DNA from: Burkholderiales bacterium
Lineage (GTDB): Bacteria; Pseudomonadota; Gammaproteobacteria; Burkholderiales; Usitatibacteraceae
Reading direction: 5' to 3'
Assembly: GCA_017880705.1 (NCBI GenBank)
Contig: JADGRS010000193.1
Span: forward strand, 1-6,397
Length of the DNA: 6,397 bases
The notes beneath the pieces are model-generated. The model did not search any database, had not been told where the DNA came from, and saw only the letters and a list, made by a program, of their open reading frames with translations. Positions 1 through 6,140 of this stretch are shown piece after piece. The first letter of the stretch is position 1. Every line of letters starts with the position of its first letter. The position numbers were made by a program, and so were the translations under genes.

Positions 1-357
1 AGCGAGGAGGAACTTCCTGCGAAGGCGCGCGAGCCCGGACGTCACGTCGGGCCAGGCGTCGAGCCGGTGCCACGCGAGGACCAGCTCCCGGCGCGCCTCT
101 TCGCCCACGCCTTCAAGCTTGAACCGCGGGACGATGCGTTCGAGCATCCGCCGGTGGATCACATCCAGCCGCGAGAAGGGAATGCGCCCCGAGCGAACCT
201 CTTCCATCGCCGGTTGGTACTCCGCGCGCCACGCCTCGGCGAATACGGGCCAGTCGAGCGACTGGCCGAGCGGCTCGAGAATCGACCGGGACTCGCCCGC
301 GACACCCGTACGCCAATCGACCATCGTGCCGAACACATCGAAGAAGAGCGCCTTCAT
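1..357 (-). CDS. Haloacid dehalogenase type II-like HAD hydrolase, N-terminal part (cut by window start)
   Basis: I translated this reading frame by hand; it runs open for 119 codons from ATG at 357 to the window edge, so the C-terminal half is missing. The protein starts MKALFFDVFGTMVDW, which is HAD motif I: Asp7 is the expected nucleophile and Thr11 follows in the DxFGT pattern. Residues about 15-100 form the helical cap region, including an AWRAEYQ segment (42-48) like the W-R-x-x-Y segment of type II haloacid dehalogenases. The last visible part (WPDVTSGLARLRRKF, about 102-116) leads into motif II, which lies off the window. Family members hydrolyse 2-haloacids through an aspartyl-ester intermediate in the cytoplasm, but many annotated proteins of this type have no proven dehalogenase activity. 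The gene starts 9 nt after the stop of the Bug gene and in the same frame. No strong Shine-Dalgarno is seen, so translation probably relies on coupling. The family call is firm; the substrate is unknown. Confidence 0.88.
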   Translation of the reverse strand, partial: MKALFFDVFGTMVDWRTGVAGESRSILEPLGQSLDWPVFAEAWRAEYQPAMEEVRSGRIPFSRLDVIHRRMLERIVPRFKLEGVGEEARRELVLAWHRLDAWPDVTSGLARLRRKFLLA

Positions 358-366
358 GGCGGTAGC

Positions 367-1329
367 TCATTCCACCTTGATGTTCAGCGTCCTCGCCACG
401 CGCGAATACGTGGCGATTTCAGCAGCGATCTGATTGGAAAAGGCGGCGCCGCAAGTCGCGGCCGGCTCGAGGCCCGCGGCGACGAGGCGATCGCGCACGC
501 CCGGGTCCTTCACGAAACCCTCGGCCTCGCTCTCGAGCGCGCGAACGATCGCTTCGGAAGTGCCCGCGGGCGCGAGGAGCCCATACCAGACCTCCGCGCG
601 GAAGCCGGCGACGCCCGCTTCGGCGAAGGTGGGAACGTCGGGCACCAGGCGCGATCGTTCGCTCGCCGCGACGGCGATCGCGACGAGCTTTCCCGCCTTG
701 ATCTGCGATAGCACCGAGCCCACCGTGGCGAGGTAGGCATCGACCTCTCCCGCGAGCAGCGCCGCGGAGGCGGGCGCCGCGCCCTTGTACGGCACGTGCG
801 TCATCGACGTCTTCGTGATGTCGAGGAGCTCCTCCGTGGCGAGGTGCACGGCGCTGCCGATTCCGACCGAGGCGTACGTGTACGCGCCGGGCTTCTCGCG
901 CACCATGCGAAGGAACTCGGCCACCGTCTTCACGCCGAGCCTGGGCGAGACGACGAGCACCGTCGGGCTCTTTGCGACGATGCAGATCGGCGCGAAGGAT
1001 TTCGCGACGTCGAACTTCACGCGATCGGCGTAGAGCGCCGGGATCATCACGTGGTTCTGCGCCGCGGCGAGGAGCGTATAGCCATCCGCCTTCGACGAGG
1101 CGACGGCCTCGGTCGCGATGATCGAGTTGGCGCCGGGCTTGTTCTCGATCATGAACGGCTGGTGCAACGCCTGGCCCGCGCGCTCACCGAACATGCGCGC
1201 GACGATGTCCGTGGGGCCGCCCGCCGGAAATCCGACGATGATCCTCACGGGCTTGTCGGGGTACGCGGGCGCTTGCGCGAGAGCGCTCGCGCCCGCGGCG
1301 AGGAGCATGGCCAGGAAGATCCGTTTCAT
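367..1329 (-). CDS. Bug-family (TctC-type) tripartite tricarboxylate transporter substrate-binding protein
   Basis: The 320-aa protein is a periplasmic solute-binding protein of the Bug/TctC family, which captures small organic acids and, in some cases, passes them to a TctAB membrane permease. Residues 1-20 form a signal peptide: MKR, a hydrophobic stretch and an ALA-QA cleavage region, so the mature form should begin near residue 19-21. Family hallmarks follow in order: PDKPVRIIVGFPAGGPTD (24-41, including the ligand-contacting loop), ENKPGAN (62-68), ADGYTLL (81-87), HVPYKG (178-183), RLVPDVPTFAEAG (227-239) and WYGLLAPAGT (248-257). The length is normal for the family (about 320 aa). The ATG at 1329 lies 7 nt after the stop of the ene-reductase gene, with only a weak Shine-Dalgarno, which fits translational coupling. 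No TctA or TctB gene is in the window; orphan Bug genes are common in Burkholderiales. The ligand cannot be predicted, though the operon context suggests a carboxylate. Confidence 0.95.
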   Translation of the reverse strand: MKRIFLAMLLAAGASALAQAPAYPDKPVRIIVGFPAGGPTDIVARMFGERAGQALHQPFMIENKPGANSIIATEAVASSKADGYTLLAAAQNHVMIPALYADRVKFDVAKSFAPICIVAKSPTVLVVSPRLGVKTVAEFLRMVREKPGAYTYASVGIGSAVHLATEELLDITKTSMTHVPYKGAAPASAALLAGEVDAYLATVGSVLSQIKAGKLVAIAVAASERSRLVPDVPTFAEAGVAGFRAEVWYGLLAPAGTSEAIVRALESEAEGFVKDPGVRDRLVAAGLEPAATCGAAFSNQIAAEIATYSRVARTLNIKVE

Positions 1330-1336
1330 CGAATGC

Positions 1337-2341
1337 CTAGAGCGCGAGCACCAGCTTGCCGAAATTCTCCCCCTTGAAGAGCTTGAGGAGCGTCTCGGGA
1401 AACGCGTCGATGCCGCCCTCGACGACGTCTTCCTTCGTGACGAGCTTGCCCGCAGCGATCCACTGCGCCATCTCGCGCCCGCCCTCGTTGTAGCGGTCGG
1501 CGTAGTCGAACACGATCATCCCGGTCATGCTGGCGCGGTTCACGAGGAGCGAGAGGTAGTTCGCCGGCCCCTTGGGCGGCGTCGTGCTGTTGTATTGCGA
1601 GATCGCGCCGCAGATCACGATGCGCGCGTGGAGCGCGATCCGGCCCAGCGCCGCCTCGAGGATCTCGCCGCCCACGTTGTCGAAGTACACGTGGATGCCA
1701 TCGGGGCAATGGGTCTTGAGCCCGGCCTTCACGTCCTCGCTCTTGTAGTCGATGGCGGCGTCGAAGTGGAGCTTCTCCGTGAGATAGCGGCACTTGTCCG
1801 CGCCGCCCGCGATGCCGATCACGCGGCATCCCTTGATCTTCGCGATCTGCCCCACGACCGAGCCGACGGCGCCGGCCGCCCCGGAAACGACCACGGTCTC
1901 GCCGGCCTTCGGCTTGCCGATGTCGAGGAGCCCGAAGTACGCGGTCATGCCCGGCATGCCGAGCGCCCCGAGGTAAGTGGTGAGCGGCGCGAAGCGCGTG
2001 TCCACCTTGCGCACGCCCTTGCCGTCGGAGAGCGCGTATTGCTGCACGCCGAAGTTGCCCGCGACCTCGTCACCCACGCGATAGTCCGGATGCTTCGAGG
2101 CGACGACCTTGCCCGCGCCGCCCGCGCGCATCACCTCGCCGATCGCGACGGGACGGATATACGACTTGCCATCGTTCATCCACCCGCGCATCGCCGGGTC
2201 GAGCGACAGGTGCGTCACCTTCACCAGCATCTGCCCGTCGGGCGGATCGCCCGCGGCTTCCTCGGTGAAATTCCAGTCGCTGCGCTTGGGCAATCCCACC
2301 GGGCGTGCGGCGAGGCGCACTTGGCGATTCGTGGTGCTCAT
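1337..2341 (-). CDS. CurA/YncB-type NADP-dependent ene-reductase (zinc-free MDR superfamily)
   Basis: The 334-aa protein is a complete member of the COG2130 group of medium-chain dehydrogenases/reductases (E. coli CurA, mammalian prostaglandin/leukotriene reductases). These cytoplasmic enzymes use NADPH to reduce the C=C bond of alpha,beta-unsaturated ketones and aldehydes. Visible motifs are SLDPAMRGWM (46-55), HPDYRVGDEV (84-93), GMPGMTAYFGLLDIG (128-142), the Rossmann nucleotide-binding loop AAGAVGS (155-161), GIAGGADKC (176-184), FDNVGG (220-225) and the C-terminal LFKGENFGKLVL (321-332). The cysteine-rich structural zinc loop of alcohol dehydrogenases is absent, as expected for this group. 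The start is well fixed by AGGAGG 4 nt before the ATG. The gene begins 21 nt after the SDR stop and ends 7 nt before the Bug gene. The natural substrate is unknown; beside a beta-oxidation enzyme it could remove a double bond from an enone intermediate or simply detoxify reactive enals, which is inference. Confidence 0.94.
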   Translation of the reverse strand: MSTTNRQVRLAARPVGLPKRSDWNFTEEAAGDPPDGQMLVKVTHLSLDPAMRGWMNDGKSYIRPVAIGEVMRAGGAGKVVASKHPDYRVGDEVAGNFGVQQYALSDGKGVRKVDTRFAPLTTYLGALGMPGMTAYFGLLDIGKPKAGETVVVSGAAGAVGSVVGQIAKIKGCRVIGIAGGADKCRYLTEKLHFDAAIDYKSEDVKAGLKTHCPDGIHVYFDNVGGEILEAALGRIALHARIVICGAISQYNSTTPPKGPANYLSLLVNRASMTGMIVFDYADRYNEGGREMAQWIAAGKLVTKEDVVEGGIDAFPETLLKLFKGENFGKLVLAL

Positions 2342-2345
2342 GGAT

Positions 2346-2351
2346 CCTCCT
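2346..2351 (-). promoter_or_regulatory. Strong Shine-Dalgarno for the ene-reductase gene
   Basis: On the minus strand AGGAGG is followed by ATCC and then the ATG at 2341. It is a perfect anti-16S match and the clearest ribosome-binding site in the window. It lies in the 21-nt gap after the SDR stop, so this gene can be translated independently of the one before it. Confidence 0.8.
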
Positions 2352-2362
2352 GTTTGCGTGTG

Positions 2363-3226
2363 CTAGCCGCGGGCGCCCGCGCCGGGCACGGGACGCGAGA
2401 CGTCGGTGGGCGTGCGGTCTTCGAGAATGTCGCGCATTCGCGCCTCGATCGCGCCCTTGATCTTCTCATGGGTGAGGATGTAGAAGCGGCCGGACTTGAC
2501 CCCTTCGAGCGTGACGCGCGCGACGTCGGCGGCGGTGATCTTTCCATGGAGCAGCGCGTGGCGCACCGCTTCCTCGTAGGGCGCGGCGAGCGGATTGGTG
2601 GCGGCGAGCTCGGTCGGGCGATTGCGCGCCGAGTCGCCGATGCCGGTGTTCACGTAAGCGGGACACAACACCGAGACGCCGATGCTCGCTTTCGCCACGC
2701 GCAGGTCGTGATACAGGCACTCGGAAAGCGCCACGACGCCGTGCTTGCTCACGCAGTACACGGCGCTGCCGGGAATGTCCACGAGGCCCGCGACCGACGC
2801 GGTGTTGACGACGTGGCACTCGCCGCCCTGCGCGAGCATCCGGGGCACGAACGAGCGCACTCCATGGACGACACCCATCAGGTTGATGCCGAGCGTCCAT
2901 TTCCAGTCCTCGAGCGTCGCGGTCCACGCGGGTCCCGCCACGGCCACGCCCGCATTGTTGAAGAGAAGATGCACGGCGCCGAAGCGCTCCCAGGCACGTG
3001 CGGCCAACGCCTCGACTTCGAGCGGATTCGAGACGTCGCAGCGAATCGATTCTGCGCGAGCGCCGAGCGCCGCGATCGCCGCGCCGGTCTCGCGCATGCC
3101 CGCGTCGTCGATGTCGGCGAGCACGACGCCCATGCCCTCCCGCGCGCACGCGAGTGCCAACTCGCGGCCGATGCCGCTGCCCGCGCCGGTGACGACCGCG
3201 GTCTTGCCTTTCAGCTCACGCATCAT
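2363..3226 (-). CDS. Classical SDR-family NAD(P)-dependent dehydrogenase/reductase
   Basis: The 287-aa protein is a cytoplasmic short-chain dehydrogenase/reductase that interconverts a hydroxyl and a carbonyl group. All classical SDR landmarks are present: the cofactor loop TGAGSGIG (13-20), an acidic end of beta-2 (LADID, Asp38) that favours NAD(H) over NADP(H), CDV (63-65), NNAG (90-93), the structural Asn115 in GINLMG, catalytic Ser144 in NTASVAG, Tyr157 and Lys161 in YCVSK, and PAYVNTGI (189-196). The C-terminal part (about 230-270) has the AADVARVTLEGVKSGRFYILTH pattern (232-253) seen in a broad group of SDRs annotated only at family level. The first ATG at 3226 overlaps the hydrolase stop (ATGA, 4 nt) and has AAGGAG 11 nt upstream; a second ATG follows at once at 3223, so the start is uncertain by one residue. 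The substrate is unknown. Next to the MFE and ene-reductase it could act on a hydroxylated intermediate. Confidence 0.94.
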   Translation of the reverse strand: MMRELKGKTAVVTGAGSGIGRELALACAREGMGVVLADIDDAGMRETGAAIAALGARAESIRCDVSNPLEVEALAARAWERFGAVHLLFNNAGVAVAGPAWTATLEDWKWTLGINLMGVVHGVRSFVPRMLAQGGECHVVNTASVAGLVDIPGSAVYCVSKHGVVALSECLYHDLRVAKASIGVSVLCPAYVNTGIGDSARNRPTELAATNPLAAPYEEAVRHALLHGKITAADVARVTLEGVKSGRFYILTHEKIKGAIEARMRDILEDRTPTDVSRPVPGAGARG

Positions 3227-4086
3227 TCACCGCCAATCTCCTTGCGAAACCAGGCGAGCGCTGCGGCCCAGAGCCTGTCGCGGCTGCCCGGATGGAAGAA
3301 CCCGAAATGGCCGATGCTCTCCAAACCCATCTCGCCCGGCGCGATATGACGTGCGTCCATGCGGGCATTCGGATAGAAACCCTCGAGGCTTTCGGTGGCG
3401 CGGCGCGAGATCATCGGATCGTCGGTAAAGGAGAGCGAGAGGATGGGCGCCTTTACGCGCGCGAAGCTCGCGTACGCGTCGCCGCCTTCGCTCAGCACGT
3501 AGTCCGGGTGCAGGCACCACTTGCGCCACTGCCACGCGACGCCCATCGGCAGGTCCCCGATCATGCGCAGCTTCTTGCCCGGGAAGTAGCCGAAGAGCGG
3601 CAGCAGCCCGGGAATCAGGACGAACCAGAGAAGGCGCACGTGCGGCGCCATCTTCTCGTTGAGCTTGTAGTAGCCGGATCCCGCCGTGACGTTCAGCACC
3701 GCGCTCACCTTCTCGTTGTCGGGTAGAAGACCGAGGATCTGGCCGCCGAGGCTATGGCCGGCGAAGAGCAGCGGCAATTCCGGCGCGGGCTTGCGAGCTT
3801 CGGCCAGCATCGAGTTCAGGTCGAGCTCCGCCCATTCGCTGACGGTCGCCGGAAAGTCCGCGAGCTTGCGGGGGCGCGACCATCCCGAGCCGCGGTAGTC
3901 GAACGTGAGGACGTGGATGCCGTTTTCCGCGAGGAAGCTCGCGAAGGGCGCGTAGAAATCCTGCCGCACGCCCATCGCGGCGCCGATGCACAGGGTCGCC
4001 CACGGCGTTCCCTGCGCGGGGAAGCGCGTGACGGCGAGCTTGTAGCCGTCGGCGGCCTTTGCAGTTTCGCGCGGAAGTTCTTTCAT
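3223..4086 (-). CDS. Alpha/beta hydrolase (COG4757-like)
   Basis: This is a cytoplasmic alpha/beta-hydrolase-fold protein resembling the predicted hydrolases of COG4757; the reaction is unknown, with an ester or thioester the most likely substrate type. With the start chosen here it has 287 aa. The nucleophile elbow GHSLGG places Ser112, the acid is Asp222 or Asp223 in FTDDPM, and His260 lies in IGHFGFF, so the triad is complete. An oxyanion-side segment CIGAAMGVRQDFY (33-45) and FDYRGSGWS (62-70) are also typical. The lid region has FGYFPGKKLRMIGDLPMG (165-182) and a WQWRKWCLHPDY segment (185-196), patterns I associate with COG4757. The reading frame is open up to an ATG at 4137, giving 304 aa, but the extra 17 residues include VIPAEAGIQ encoded by a dispersed repeat. 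Family similarity starts only near AADGYKL, so I prefer ATG 4086. Neither start has a strong ribosome-binding site. The 3' end overlaps the SDR gene by 4 nt. Confidence 0.88.
   Translation of the reverse strand: MKELPRETAKAADGYKLAVTRFPAQGTPWATLCIGAAMGVRQDFYAPFASFLAENGIHVLTFDYRGSGWSRPRKLADFPATVSEWAELDLNSMLAEARKPAPELPLLFAGHSLGGQILGLLPDNEKVSAVLNVTAGSGYYKLNEKMAPHVRLLWFVLIPGLLPLFGYFPGKKLRMIGDLPMGVAWQWRKWCLHPDYVLSEGGDAYASFARVKAPILSLSFTDDPMISRRATESLEGFYPNARMDARHIAPGEMGLESIGHFGFFHPGSRDRLWAAALAWFRKEIGGE
3238..3243 (-). promoter_or_regulatory. Shine-Dalgarno for the SDR gene, inside the hydrolase 3' end
   Basis: AAGGAG on the minus strand lies 11 nt before the ATG at 3226 and 14 nt before the ATG at 3223. 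The spacing favours the first ATG. The site is within the last codons of the hydrolase (KEIGGE), as expected for overlapping coupled genes. Confidence 0.6.
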
Positions 4087-4093
4087 CTTCGGC

Positions 4094-4119
4094 TGGATTC
4101 CCGCCTCCGCGGGAATGAC
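4094..4119. repeat. dRS3/REP-like palindromic repeat at the MFE-hydrolase junction
   Basis: Positions 4097-4116 form a perfect 8-bp inverted repeat with a 4-nt loop: ATTCCCGC, CTCC, GCGGGAAT on the plus strand. This matches the ATTCCC-N8-GGGAAT core known as dRS3 in Neisseria, and its flanks (GTC before, CCA after on the minus strand) match the dispersed element common in beta- and gammaproteobacteria. A known sign of this element is that it encodes VIPAEAGIQ on one strand and LDSRLRGND on the other; both are found here. It begins 2 nt after the MFE stop codon and ends 7 nt before the preferred hydrolase ATG. As RNA it would form a GC-rich hairpin that could stabilise the upstream message or dampen downstream expression. 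It has no U-tract, so it is not a standard terminator. Only one copy is in the window. Confidence 0.85.
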
Positions 4120-4121
4120 GT

Positions 4122-6140
4122 TCAGATCGAATCCCATCCACTATCCGGCTCGAAGCGCAGGCCGTACTTCGCCTTGTTCTCGGCCATGATGCGCAGCCAC
4201 TCCTGCTTGCCGCGCGCGCGGATGGTCTCGATGGGGCCGCCCCGATGGGGCGCGAAGCCGGTGCCGAAGATCACGCCCGCATCGACCAGGTCCGCGTCGG
4301 CGACGATGCGCTCGCGAACGCACGCCACCGCTTCGTTCAACGCGGGAAGCACCATGCGATCGGCCAGCGCCTTGAGATCGAGGGTGCCGGGGCCCGTCGA
4401 GCCTTTCACGGGCTTGCCCTTCACCCAGGTGTAGAAGCCCTTCCCGGTCTTCTTGCCGAAATTCTTCGCCTCGATCAGCGCCTGCAGCTTCTTCGGAATC
4501 GGCGAGCCGGGCTTCGCGAGCTCCTGCCCCACGGCCCAGCCGATGTCGAGGCCCACCATGTCCGCGAGCTCGATCGGGCCCATCGGCATGCCGAAGTCCT
4601 TCGCGGCGGCGTCGATGGTCTCGGGCGGAATGCCTTCGTCCACCATCAGCATCGCTTCGAGCAGGTACGGCGAGAGTACGCGGTTCACGAGGAAGCCGGG
4701 CGCCGACTTGCACGGCAGCGGCAGCTTGTCGATCTGGCGCGCGAACGACTGCGCCGCCTGCATCACGCCGGGCGAAGTGCTCGGCCCCTCCACGATCTCC
4801 ACCAGCATCATCTGCGCGACGGGGTTGAAGAAATGGATTCCCACGAGGCGATGGGGACGCTTCAGCACGCCGGACAGATCCTGCAGCGGAATGCTCGAGG
4901 TGTTCGAGGCGAGGATGGCGCCCTCCTTCATGCGCGGCTCGATCTGCGCGAAGAGCTTCCTTTTCACCTCCGCGTTCTCGACGATCGCCTCGATGATGAG
5001 GTCGGCCTTCGCCACGCCGCTGCCGGCGACGTCGGGAATGAGGCGGTCCATGGCGGCCTGCACGAGGTGCGGCTGCTTCAAGCGTTTCCTGAAGAGATCG
5101 GCCGCGCGCTTGATCGCGGGTGAGATGCGCTCGGGCGCGAGGTCCTGCAGCGTGACCGTGACGCCGCGCAGCGCCGACCATGCCGCGATGTCGCCGCCCA
5201 TCGCGCCGGCGCCGATGACGTGCAGGTGGCGCACGGGCTCCGCGCCCTGCTTGCCGAAGGCCTTCAGCCGCTCCTGCAGCTTGAAGATGCGGATGAGGTT
5301 CTTCGTCGTCGGGTGGAAGAAGAGGCTCGCGGTCGAGGCGGGGTGCTCGCGCGGGACGTTGCGCACGTCGCCGCCGAAGTCCTTCCACAGGTCGATGATG
5401 GCGTAGGGCGCGGGATAGTGGTCGCGGCGCGCCCTCTCGGCGACCTTCTTCGCCGACATCTTCGCGACGAGATCGCGCACCAGGGGCCAATCGGTGATCG
5501 CCGCCGAGAGCTTCGGATGATGCAGCGCCGGCGGTTTCATGAGGAACTGGCGCGCGGCGTTCTCGAAATGGCGCCGCGGCGTGACCGCGTCCACGAGCCC
5601 GAGCTTCTTCGCGCGCCGGCCGTCCACGCCGCGTCCCGTGAGCATGAGATCGAGCGCGGGCGCCGCGCCGATCAACTTCGGCATGCGCTTCGCCCCGCCC
5701 CACCCGGGGACGATGCCCAGCATCACCTCGGGAAGCGCCATGCGCGACTTGGGGCCGTCGTCCATCACGCGGTACTTGCACGCGAGCGCGAGCTCGGTGC
5801 CGCCGCCCATGCAAAAACCGTGGATCAGCGCGACCGTCGGGAAGGGGAGCGCCGCGATCTTGTCGAAGACTTCGTTCCCGAGCACCGTGAGCGCGATCGC
5901 CTCGTCCGCGTCCTTGAGCTGGGTGAACTCGTCGATGTCTGCGCCCGCGGCGAAACCGTTCTCCTTGGCCGAGAGGACCGCAAGCCCCTTGGGAGGCATC
6001 GTCGCGAGGTGGTCGGCGATGCGCCCCAGCTCGCGCAGCGCCTCGCTGGAAAACGTGTTGGTCTCCGAGCCCGCGCGGTCGAAGCGCAACCACGCGAAGT
6101 GATCGGCATCGACATCAAGCTTCCAGTTCGTGAGTTCCAT
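4122..6140 (-). CDS. Bifunctional enoyl-CoA hydratase / 3-hydroxyacyl-CoA dehydrogenase (FadB/FadJ-type MFE)
   Basis: The 672-aa multifunctional enzyme performs the second and third steps of beta-oxidation: hydration of trans-2-enoyl-CoA and NAD-dependent oxidation of L-3-hydroxyacyl-CoA. Residues about 1-190 are the crotonase domain, with FAAGADIDEF (63-72), GFCMGGGTE (108-116) and ALPEVMLGIVPGWGG (135-149). Glu116 and Glu138 correspond to the two catalytic glutamates of E. coli FadB. A linker follows to about 300. The NAD domain has GAGAMGGDIA (310-319), SNTSS (412-416) and HFFNP; the His436/Glu448 pair has the 12-residue spacing of the FadB catalytic dyad. The C-terminal domains include APGFLVNR (480-487), GKGFYTW (566-572) and GTGFAPHRGGP (626-636). 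It is a little shorter than E. coli FadB (about 730 aa). The frame is open further upstream to 6356, but ATG 6140 is preferred: domain similarity begins there, it overlaps the preceding stop as TGATG, and an AAGG-containing Shine-Dalgarno lies 4 nt upstream. No thiolase partner follows. FadB versus FadJ type cannot be decided here, so no symbol is given. Confidence 0.96.
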   Translation of the reverse strand: MELTNWKLDVDADHFAWLRFDRAGSETNTFSSEALRELGRIADHLATMPPKGLAVLSAKENGFAAGADIDEFTQLKDADEAIALTVLGNEVFDKIAALPFPTVALIHGFCMGGGTELALACKYRVMDDGPKSRMALPEVMLGIVPGWGGAKRMPKLIGAAPALDLMLTGRGVDGRRAKKLGLVDAVTPRRHFENAARQFLMKPPALHHPKLSAAITDWPLVRDLVAKMSAKKVAERARRDHYPAPYAIIDLWKDFGGDVRNVPREHPASTASLFFHPTTKNLIRIFKLQERLKAFGKQGAEPVRHLHVIGAGAMGGDIAAWSALRGVTVTLQDLAPERISPAIKRAADLFRKRLKQPHLVQAAMDRLIPDVAGSGVAKADLIIEAIVENAEVKRKLFAQIEPRMKEGAILASNTSSIPLQDLSGVLKRPHRLVGIHFFNPVAQMMLVEIVEGPSTSPGVMQAAQSFARQIDKLPLPCKSAPGFLVNRVLSPYLLEAMLMVDEGIPPETIDAAAKDFGMPMGPIELADMVGLDIGWAVGQELAKPGSPIPKKLQALIEAKNFGKKTGKGFYTWVKGKPVKGSTGPGTLDLKALADRMVLPALNEAVACVRERIVADADLVDAGVIFGTGFAPHRGGPIETIRARGKQEWLRIMAENKAKYGLRFEPDSGWDSI

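Noticed and set aside
113..370. An 85-codon minus-strand frame starting at 370 that overlaps the Bug stop as ATGA
   Set aside because: The overlap looks like translational coupling, but the peptide has no family features, while the frame starting at 357 encodes a clear HAD protein with motif I over the same bases.
67..711. Plus-strand open frame of 214 codons across the HAD-Bug junction
   Set aside because: It is antisense to both genes, Arg/Asp-rich and without motifs.
1118..3349. A 743-codon open frame on the plus strand opposite the Bug, ene-reductase and SDR genes
   Set aside because: Its composition is Arg/Ala/His/Asp-rich with no recognisable domain, and it lies antisense to three genes with complete family motifs. 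Such frames are a normal effect of high GC with strong third-position bias.
4097..4116. Hairpin after the MFE considered as a rho-independent terminator
   Set aside because: No run of U follows the stem on either strand, the sequence matches a dispersed repeat family, and the next gene starts only a few bases later with the operon continuing.
4141..6093. A 650-codon open frame on the minus strand in another frame of the MFE gene
   Set aside because: It is an Arg/Gly/His-rich shadow of the MFE coding sequence with no motifs and no plausible start.
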